NCBI GenBank assembly: GCA_017860455.1
Contig: JAGDMF010000018.1
Span: 1-38,223 of the forward strand
DNA: 38,223 nucleotides
Direction of reading: 5' to 3'
Source: Bacteroidota bacterium
GTDB lineage: Bacteria > Bacteroidota > Bacteroidia > Bacteroidales > WCHB1-69
The notes under the pieces are model-generated. The model worked only from the letters and a program-made list of their open reading frames with translations. It had not been told where the DNA came from and did not search any database. Positions 32,533 through 38,223 of this stretch are shown one piece after another. The position numbers and the translations under genes were made by a program. Each line of letters starts with the position of its first letter. Within the stretch, counting starts at the first letter, position 1.

Positions 32533-33348
32533 ATGACATTTCAGTTTGTTGAGCCTTCAGGTTTTTTGAAAAATTATATCAAAAACTACTGTTTTATGGA
32601 ATCTGATTTTCATGAAGCAGATATAGTAGAACGTGTAATTCCGTCTGATAGTATTCAAATCATGTTTCACTATAAAAATCCATTTGTTGTATTGGATCTT
32701 AATTTAAATGGCAAAAAGCAACCCAGATCGATCATTAGTGGATTAAGTCATTCCTACTCAGATGTTTCTACTAATGGAGAAACTGGAGTTGTTTTTATTA
32801 GTTTTTATACGATTGGAGCCAGTTATTTTTTTGATTTTTCATTATCAGAGATTGAAAATCAAAGTATTGATTTAATGGATGTTTATAAATCGGAAATTGA
32901 AAAAGTGGAGGAAATGTTGTATGTCAAAAATACAATTCAAGAGCGAGTACAAGTAATAGAACAATTTCTGATACAACGGTTTACACCCATAGTTTTACAG
33001 GATCATCTTTTTTTAGAAAAGGGAATTGATTTAATTAAAAAATCGGGTGGTCAAACCAATGCAAAAACTATTTCACAACAATTAAACGCAACAACAAAAA
33101 CAGTAGAACGTAAGTTTTCCCAATATTTGGGGAAAAGTACAAAACAGTTGATTAATTTAATCCGTTTTCAGGAAGTACTTCATCAATTTGGAGGATCTAA
33201 TATGGGTAGTTTAACAGATTGTGCCTATAAAAATGGTTATTTTGATCAATCCCATTTCATCCATGAATTTAAATCCTACACGGGATATACTCCAAAAGAG
33301 TTTCAAAAAAGATATCCTCAATACAATAGTGATGGAGAAAAATGTTGA
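32533..33348 (+). CDS. AraC-family transcription regulator
   Basis: The 271-residue protein has an N-terminal sensor region of the DUF6597 type (FVEPSGFLKNYIKNYCFMES, then VIPSDSIQIMFHY) and a C-terminal AraC DNA-binding domain (about 165-262). The latter has two helix-turn-helix units, including SQQLNATTKTVERKFSQYLG and CAYKNGYFDQSHFIHEFKSY. The signal it responds to is unknown. The UvrA-like gene follows on the same strand after 106 bases and has its own promoter box, so regulation of that gene is possible but unproven. Confidence 0.9.
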   Translation: MTFQFVEPSGFLKNYIKNYCFMESDFHEADIVERVIPSDSIQIMFHYKNPFVVLDLNLNGKKQPRSIISGLSHSYSDVSTNGETGVVFISFYTIGASYFFDFSLSEIENQSIDLMDVYKSEIEKVEEMLYVKNTIQERVQVIEQFLIQRFTPIVLQDHLFLEKGIDLIKKSGGQTNAKTISQQLNATTKTVERKFSQYLGKSTKQLINLIRFQEVLHQFGGSNMGSLTDCAYKNGYFDQSHFIHEFKSYTGYTPKEFQKRYPQYNSDGEKC

Positions 33349-33399
33349 TTTCTTCATCATTTTGTCTGATTTTTACAATTTACTTTGATCTTCCTTTTA

Positions 33400-33407
33400 T
33401 AGTTTTG
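33400..33407 (+). promoter_or_regulatory. -7 promoter box (TAGTTTTG) of the UvrA-like gene
   Basis: TAGTTTTG followed by TA matches TAnnTTTG, about 48 bases before the ATG at 33455. Confidence 0.5.
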
Positions 33408-33454
33408 TAAAATAAATAAAATAATTTATCTAATTAATATAATGATTCTTATAT

Positions 33455-35710
33455 ATGAAAACCGATCAAATTATCATCAAAAATGCACATACTAATAATT
33501 TAAAAAATGTGGATATTGAGATTCCGAAGCACCAATTAGTAGTTTTCACGGGTGTTTCGGGTTCCGGAAAATCGTCATTACTTTTTGATACGCTATATAC
33601 AGAAGCACAAAGACAATTGGTGGAAACATTTTCCACTTTTGCCAGAACCCGGATGCCTAAACTTTCAAGACCAGACGTGGATGAGATTCTGAATTTATCA
33701 ACAGCCATTGTGATTGATCAAAAAAGGATGGGTAATAATCTGAGAAGTACTGTAGGAACAGCAACAGAAATTAACACCTATTTAAGACTACTATACTCCC
33801 GAATTGGAAAACCATTTATTGGACCTTCCTTTTATTTTTCTTTTAATCATCCGGAAGGGATGTGCCCTCACTGTAATGGATTGGGAAAGCAAATTAAAGT
33901 TGATATAGATCTTTTTTTAGAAAAGGATAAAACGATTAAAGAGGGAGCAATCACACATCCACATTATAAAGTGGGTAGTTTTTTATGGAAAGAATTGATC
34001 AGTTTAGGTCTTTTGGATGTGGAGAAACCAATAAATCAATATACCGAAGAGGAATTACACTTTTTATTGTATTCAGAATCTTTTGCGGTTGAAGGAGCTA
34101 AAGAAAAATTATCTTATAACAGAAATTTTGAAGGTATTGCCCGAAAATTGGAAAAAGCTGTTGCTAACAGAGCCGATGATGAAAGTTCAGAAGAAGAAAA
34201 AAATAGTTATACCAAATATTTCACCTATAAAACTTGTGAACATTGTAATGGTACACGTATCAATGATAGAGCCAGAAGCGTTACCATTCTAGGAGTTTCA
34301 TTAGATGAACTTTGTCAAAAAGAGTTATTTGATGTACTTCCATTTGTAGAACAAATACACGATGAGATCTCAACACCCATTTTGAGAAAAGCCAAATATT
34401 TGTTACAACAATTGATTGAAATAGGAGTTGGCTATTTATCATTAGATCGCGCTGTCGGGAGCTTATCTGGAGGTGAATCTCAAAGAGTTAAAATGTCAAA
34501 ACAACTGGATTGTAATCTGGTGGATCTTTTATATGTACTGGATGAACCTTCAATAGGTTTACATCCCAGAGATACAGCTAATCTATTGAAGATTTTAAAT
34601 CGTTTAAAAAAACACGGAAATTCGGTTTTTGTAGTTGAACATGATTCCGATATTATTCGGGCAGCAGATTGGATTGTAGATATGGGACCTCAAGCCGGAA
34701 AACAGGGAGGAATGGTAGTGTATAATGGTCCATTTGAAGGATTAAACCAATCTGAAAGTATCACTGCTCAATATTTAGAAAAAGTAAAAAATCAGAAATA
34801 TCATCGAAAAATTTCCAATTCCTACTTTGAGATTAAAAATGCAAATGCACATAATCTTAAAAATGTTTCCGTTAAAATCCCTGAAGGAGTTTTAACTTGT
34901 GTTACAGGAGTTGCCGGAAGTGGAAAAAGCAGTTTAATACATGAATGTTTTGTAAAAGAACATCCCGAAGCTATAGTTATTGACCAATCTCCTATTGGAA
35001 AATCTTCAAGAGCCAATGCCGTTACTTTTATTGGTGTTTTTGATTTGATTCGAAAAGAGTTTGCTTCCAAAACAAATAGTGATCCATCCCTGTTCAGTTT
35101 TAATTCGAAAGGGGCTTGTCCAAAATGTAATGGACAGGGTGTCTTAACTTTTGAACTCCATTTTTTAGATTCTGTAAAAACGGTTTGTGATGAATGTGAA
35201 GGGAAAAGATACCATTCAGATGTTTTAGAATACAAAGTGCAGGGAAAAAATATTGCTGATGTTTTAGATATGAATGTTAATCAAGCTTTTGATTTTTTTA
35301 AATCCATGAAAATTAAATCCCATTTAGCACTTTTACAGGATGTTGGATTAGGCTATTTAAAACTGGGTCAATCCTTAAGCTCATTATCAGGTGGAGAATC
35401 ACAAAGATTAAAAATTGCCACAGAATTAAAAAAGGAGGGAAATATTTATATCATGGATGAACCAACAACCGGACTACACATGTCTGACATCGATAATTTT
35501 TACAGAATTATAAATAATTTAGTTGATAAAAACAATACGGTTATAATCATTGAACACAATCTGGATATAATAAAATATGCAGACTGGATCATCGATTTGG
35601 GTCCTGAAGGAGGAAAGAGAGGGGGCGAATTGTTGTTTCAGGGAACTCCGGAAGAATTAGTAAGATGCTCCAAATCAATTACAGGTCAATATCTTGATCA
35701 TTATTTATAA
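33455..35710 (+). CDS. Short UvrA-like ATPase lacking the UvrB-binding domain
   Basis: The 751-residue protein has two UvrA-type ABC halves. Half one has Walker A GVSGSGKSS (33-41), zinc-finger pairs CPHC (about 139) and CEHC (about 262), signature SLSGGESQR (about 338) and Walker B LYVLDEPSIGLHP. Half two has Walker A GVAGSGKSS (about 484), zinc pairs CPKC and CDEC (about 558 and 578), SLSGGESQR and IYIMDEPTTGLH. Canonical UvrA is about 940 residues; here the sequence passes from LLYSRIGKPF almost directly to CPHCNGLGK, so the UvrB-binding and insertion domains are missing. Such short UvrAs occur beside standard UvrA and include self-resistance proteins such as DrrC. Role here unknown. Confidence 0.9.
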   Translation: MKTDQIIIKNAHTNNLKNVDIEIPKHQLVVFTGVSGSGKSSLLFDTLYTEAQRQLVETFSTFARTRMPKLSRPDVDEILNLSTAIVIDQKRMGNNLRSTVGTATEINTYLRLLYSRIGKPFIGPSFYFSFNHPEGMCPHCNGLGKQIKVDIDLFLEKDKTIKEGAITHPHYKVGSFLWKELISLGLLDVEKPINQYTEEELHFLLYSESFAVEGAKEKLSYNRNFEGIARKLEKAVANRADDESSEEEKNSYTKYFTYKTCEHCNGTRINDRARSVTILGVSLDELCQKELFDVLPFVEQIHDEISTPILRKAKYLLQQLIEIGVGYLSLDRAVGSLSGGESQRVKMSKQLDCNLVDLLYVLDEPSIGLHPRDTANLLKILNRLKKHGNSVFVVEHDSDIIRAADWIVDMGPQAGKQGGMVVYNGPFEGLNQSESITAQYLEKVKNQKYHRKISNSYFEIKNANAHNLKNVSVKIPEGVLTCVTGVAGSGKSSLIHECFVKEHPEAIVIDQSPIGKSSRANAVTFIGVFDLIRKEFASKTNSDPSLFSFNSKGACPKCNGQGVLTFELHFLDSVKTVCDECEGKRYHSDVLEYKVQGKNIADVLDMNVNQAFDFFKSMKIKSHLALLQDVGLGYLKLGQSLSSLSGGESQRLKIATELKKEGNIYIMDEPTTGLHMSDIDNFYRIINNLVDKNNTVIIIEHNLDIIKYADWIIDLGPEGGKRGGELLFQGTPEELVRCSKSITGQYLDHYL

Positions 35711-35711
35711 G

Positions 35712-35733
35712 AAAAAAGCAATATTAAAATTGC
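35712..35733 (-). terminator. Possible terminator of the ArsM-like gene
   Basis: On the minus strand GCAAT and ATTGC pair around a six-base loop, followed by six T residues, seven bases after the stop. The stem is short and AT-rich, so it is a weak candidate. Confidence 0.45.
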
Positions 35734-35739
35734 AAATGA

Positions 35740-36564
35740 CTACATACAAGTACAGGAGCTACATTGTCCACAATCCGGTTTATCGCCATAAATAGTAACC
35801 AGGAAAATGCCACTATTTGATTTATTAAATGCCACAAGTTCTGAATCCGACATAAAATCGAGCAACACTTCATCCGGGATAATAATCTCTTCTTCACTCA
35901 TAACTTGAATATTTGAGAAGCCTTGCATTTGGAGCATACTTAAAAACAGATCTTTTGGAATTGATTCTGACATATCTCCAACCCATTCTTCAGCAGCCTT
36001 TAAAGCAGATTCCGAATAGGTTCCCTTCCAAAAAATATCGGAGATACAGAAACGACCCTTACTTTTAAGGATTCTATAAATCTCTGAAACACCTCTCTTC
36101 TTATCCGGTAACATTCTAAAAGTATTGTCACTAATAACGACATCGGCTTTTTGACTTGCAATAGGCATATTTTCAATATCTCCAAGTCTGAACTGAACAT
36201 TTTGAAATCCATGTTTATCACAACTATTATTTGCGACTTTAATCATTGCTTCAGTAATATCAAGGCCAATCACTAAACCGGAATCACCCACTTTATTTCT
36301 TGCAATAAAACAATCATGACCCATAGCGGAACCTAAATCAACAACCACTTCACCGGATTGAATAGGTGTATATTGAATCGGATTACCTTTTTTAAAATTT
36401 ATTTTGATACCGGAATCGGCTTCATTTTTATCTTTCCCCTTATTGAGTAAAGCAGCTGTATTACTACAGGTTCCACCGCCACAACAGGATGAAGGGTTTA
36501 TCAGATCAGCTTGTTTGGCTAAATCTGTATATTTTTCTTTCAATAGTTCTTTTAAATCTTTCAT
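35740..36564 (-). CDS. ArsM-like SAM methyltransferase lacking two canonical arsenite-binding cysteines
   Basis: The 274-residue protein has the architecture of arsenite methyltransferases: N-terminal SSCCGGG (Cys27, Cys28, Cys33), SAM motif VVDLGSAMGHDCF (75-86, with Cys85), VIGLDIT, and a Rossmann core. In ArsM the core carries SNCVINL and a later Gly-Cys segment whose cysteines bind As(III). Here these read SDNTFRM (145-151) and WVGDMSE (194-200), so both cysteines are gone. Instead the chain ends in CGQCSSCTCM. It may have a different substrate, or bind metal through its terminal cysteines. It is divergent from the class V aminotransferase. Confidence 0.82.
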   Translation of the reverse strand: MKDLKELLKEKYTDLAKQADLINPSSCCGGGTCSNTAALLNKGKDKNEADSGIKINFKKGNPIQYTPIQSGEVVVDLGSAMGHDCFIARNKVGDSGLVIGLDITEAMIKVANNSCDKHGFQNVQFRLGDIENMPIASQKADVVISDNTFRMLPDKKRGVSEIYRILKSKGRFCISDIFWKGTYSESALKAAEEWVGDMSESIPKDLFLSMLQMQGFSNIQVMSEEEIIIPDEVLLDFMSDSELVAFNKSNSGIFLVTIYGDKPDCGQCSSCTCM

Positions 36565-36584
36565 GGTATGGTTAAATATTTTGG

Positions 36585-36603
36585 CAAAAATATGATATTT
36601 TTG
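36585..36603. promoter_or_regulatory. Palindromic divergent promoter, back-to-back -7 boxes
   Basis: CAAAAATATGATATTTTTG is a dyad in which the left half is a minus-strand TATTTTTG box for the ArsM-like gene (ATG 21 bases away). The right half is a plus-strand TATTTTTG box for the aminotransferase gene (ATG 21 bases away). The boxes are separated by only three bases. Confidence 0.75.
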
Positions 36604-36623
36604 TGATTCAATAATTACAATTT

Positions 36624-37817
36624 ATGAAAACAATGTTCCCATTTTATTCTGAACATATAAAGCATTGGAATATAGATCAATCAATTCTTTTTTTAAACCA
36701 TGGGTCTTTTGGTGCAACTCCCATTAAAGTATTAGAACAACAACAACAATTTCAATTACAATTAGAGCGTCAACCTTTACGCTTTTTCATGAGAGAACTT
36801 CCGGATTTACATCAAAAAACACTTCAACATTTGGGTGCTTTTTTACAATGTAATCCTCAGGACTTAGTTTATGTAAGAAATGCAACAGAAGGAGTTAACA
36901 CTGTTTTAAGTAGCATTCCATGGCAAAAAAATGACCGGGTACTCATCACGAATCACATATACCAAGCCTGCAAAAATGCTTTGTTTATATATGCCCAAAG
37001 ATATGGATTTGAGATTGATGAGGTTGAAGTAAGTTACCCTTATCAAAATGAAGATGAAATTGTGCAATGTGTATTAAAAGGGATCACAAAAAACACCAGA
37101 TTATTACTAATCGATCATATTAGTTCACCAACAGCTCTTCATTTTCCTATAGAAAAAATAGCCAGCAATTTAAAAGGGAGTAGGGTAGAACTATTAGTTG
37201 ATGGAGCACATGCTCCGGGAATGATACCTATACAACCATCAGAGACAGGGGCACAATATTACACAGGCAATTGTCATAAATGGTTATGTGCTCCGAAAGG
37301 AGCAGCCTTTTTATGGGTAGAACCAAAGTGTCAGGAATATATAAATCCTTTGAATATCAGTATGATTAATGTAAAAACGCAGAGTTTTCAGGATCGTTTT
37401 TATTGGGGAGGCACACAGGATCTTTCATCCTTTTTAAGTATTCCAAAAGCGATAGAGAGTATTCCTGAAATTTTTGGAAAAAGTTGGGAAGAAGTGATGG
37501 AAAGGAATTATATGATGTCGAGAAAAGTAAGTCAACTGTTGAGTTCCAAACTGCAACAATTAGTTCCTATTCCCGAAGGAAGCATTATAAATATGTGTTC
37601 CCTACCATTGCCAAAGTTGGGAAGAGCATTACAGCCAGGTGAATTTGATCCATTACAGGAGAAGTTGTATTATGAATATAAAATTGAGATACCTGTAATC
37701 AATTGGGGAAGAGAAAATCAGAGGTTTATCAGGTATTCTTGTTTTGTATATAATAGTTTAGAGCAGTATGAGTATTTGGGGGAGGTATTGGAAAGGGAGC
37801 TTTTAAAAAATAAATAA
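36624..37817 (+). CDS. Class V aminotransferase, isopenicillin N epimerase-like
   Basis: The 397-residue PLP enzyme has the NHGSFGATP N-terminal motif, NATEGVNTVL, Asp193 in VDGAHAPGM (pyridine nitrogen contact) and the PLP lysine Lys219 in GNCHKWLCAPKG. This is the pattern of the CefD-like branch of class V aminotransferases. Members include epimerases, hercynylcysteine lyases and cysteine desulfurase-like proteins, so the reaction is uncertain. A hairpin terminator follows within a few bases. The gene shares a divergent promoter with the ArsM-like gene, which may mean shared regulation. Confidence 0.88.
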   Translation: MKTMFPFYSEHIKHWNIDQSILFLNHGSFGATPIKVLEQQQQFQLQLERQPLRFFMRELPDLHQKTLQHLGAFLQCNPQDLVYVRNATEGVNTVLSSIPWQKNDRVLITNHIYQACKNALFIYAQRYGFEIDEVEVSYPYQNEDEIVQCVLKGITKNTRLLLIDHISSPTALHFPIEKIASNLKGSRVELLVDGAHAPGMIPIQPSETGAQYYTGNCHKWLCAPKGAAFLWVEPKCQEYINPLNISMINVKTQSFQDRFYWGGTQDLSSFLSIPKAIESIPEIFGKSWEEVMERNYMMSRKVSQLLSSKLQQLVPIPEGSIINMCSLPLPKLGRALQPGEFDPLQEKLYYEYKIEIPVINWGRENQRFIRYSCFVYNSLEQYEYLGEVLERELLKNK

Positions 37818-37842
37818 AATTGAGGCTTTAGCCCCTCAATTT
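37817..37842 (+). terminator. Terminator of the class V aminotransferase gene
   Basis: AAATTGAGG and CCTCAATTT pair (about nine base pairs) around CTTTAGCC, overlapping the end of the stop-codon region. The T-tract after it is interrupted, so strength is moderate. Confidence 0.6.
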
Positions 37843-38126
37843 CTTATTCCGAGAAAGTGTTGAAACAGATAGATTTAATTTGACAACTTTTGTAATAATC
37901 AGTTATATAATTATATACAAAATTATTTTTCCACACTATCTCGGAACTATTTATTGGAAGCATCGCTCAAAGCACAATTTTGATAGATTTTTAAAATTGA
38001 CAATCCCAATTTTTTTTCTAAATCCTCTATTTCCCACTCATTTTCCAACTTTCTCAAATACTAAATCAACTCTTTGAAATAAAGAATTGAATTTATAAAT
38101 AAAATTGGAACTATCCTTCAGATCTC
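37843..38126. other. AT-rich spacer, nothing recognised
   Basis: A 65-codon frame here (37880-38077) has low-complexity hydrophobic content, no ATG start and no promoter box, so I do not call a gene. No repeat arrays were seen. Confidence 0.5.
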
Positions 38127-38222
38127 TTAGTTGATAAACATCACACTTTCTTTGTACCCCAGCTTTCCCCTTTTGTTCTGTAATCCGTCAATAGCCAGGT
38201 GGTAAGCACACAGATCAAAATG
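38127..38222 (-). CDS. Possible 3' end of a gene running into the window edge
   Basis: On the minus strand a frame is open from the window edge for 31 codons and ends at TAA (38127-38129), reading HFDLCAYHLAIDGLQNKR and ending ESVMFIN. The composition is more protein-like and more GC-rich than the DNA around it. It could be the C-terminus of a transposase or another accessory protein, but it is too short to identify. Confidence 0.3.
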   Translation of the reverse strand, partial: HFDLCAYHLAIDGLQNKRGKLGYKESVMFIN

Positions 38223-38223
38223 T

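Noticed and set aside
37880-38077. 65-codon open frame on the plus strand
   Set aside because: Start is not ATG; the translation is low-complexity Ile/Phe-rich, as AT-rich non-coding DNA gives. No promoter box or neighbouring partner was found.
1-38223. tRNA or rRNA genes
   Set aside because: I looked for tRNA T-loop and acceptor patterns in the gaps and saw none; this was by eye, so a tRNAscan run would be the decisive test.

Overview
The window is a piece of chromosome from a low-GC Bacteroidota bacterium. The evidence is: promoters of the TAnnTTTG type in front of most transcription units; no consistent Shine-Dalgarno sequences; several secreted proteins with type IX secretion (T9SS) C-terminal sorting domains; two T9SS accessory genes (PorQ-like and the DUF5103 plug protein); the fused PurL/PurQ form of FGAM synthase; and the long (about 300 residue) Bacteroidota form of NusB. 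Genus cannot be fixed from the sequence. No rRNA, tRNA, CRISPR array or complete insertion sequence was found.

Layout. 1-486: 3' end of an unrecognised gene cut by the window edge. 688-5756 (-): purL followed by a CyuA/UPF0597-type cysteine desulfidase. 5806-12116 (-): a tightly packed operon of PorQ-like protein, DegT/PorR-like sugar aminotransferase, an RgpB-like gingipain with a T9SS tail, SurE, and a small membrane protein. 12117-12738: a gene-free, repeat-rich gap. 12739-17095 (+): SIMPL-domain protein, S33 hydrolase lipoprotein, glycosyltransferase and RlmD. 17104-18003 (-): XRE/pentapeptide-repeat protein with a 21-bp-period operator-like array upstream. 18131-20908: an accessory island. 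In it, two related GC-rich elements in inverted orientation, each ending in the same terminator hairpin, enclose a broken RhuM-family gene and a T9SS cargo gene. 20931-25961 (-): ileS and two secreted proteins. 26174-30155 (+): OprB-type porin, then nusB, DUF1573 lipoprotein, yajC, YbbR-like and coaE. 30156-32368 (-): T9SS plug protein and ROK kinase. 32533-35710 (+): AraC regulator and a short UvrA-like ATPase. 35740-37817: divergent ArsM-like methyltransferase and class V aminotransferase sharing a palindromic promoter. The last 400 bases hold a terminator, AT-rich DNA and a possible gene end.

Functionally, the PorQ/aminotransferase/gingipain operon and the DUF5103 plug gene point to an active T9SS exporting proteases and other CTD proteins to the cell surface. 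In Porphyromonas the matching parts attach such proteins to A-LPS. Housekeeping genes for purine synthesis, tRNA charging, CoA synthesis, transcription and protein export surround these accessory loci.

The most unusual layer is intergenic. Almost every larger gap carries short arrays with an exact 7-bp (sometimes 8-bp) period. The word differs from place to place but often belongs to a few families, and neighbouring different words keep the same phase. Together with the two conserved-end, variable-middle elements at 18247-18479 and 20608-20811, these are the best candidates for something not yet formally described.
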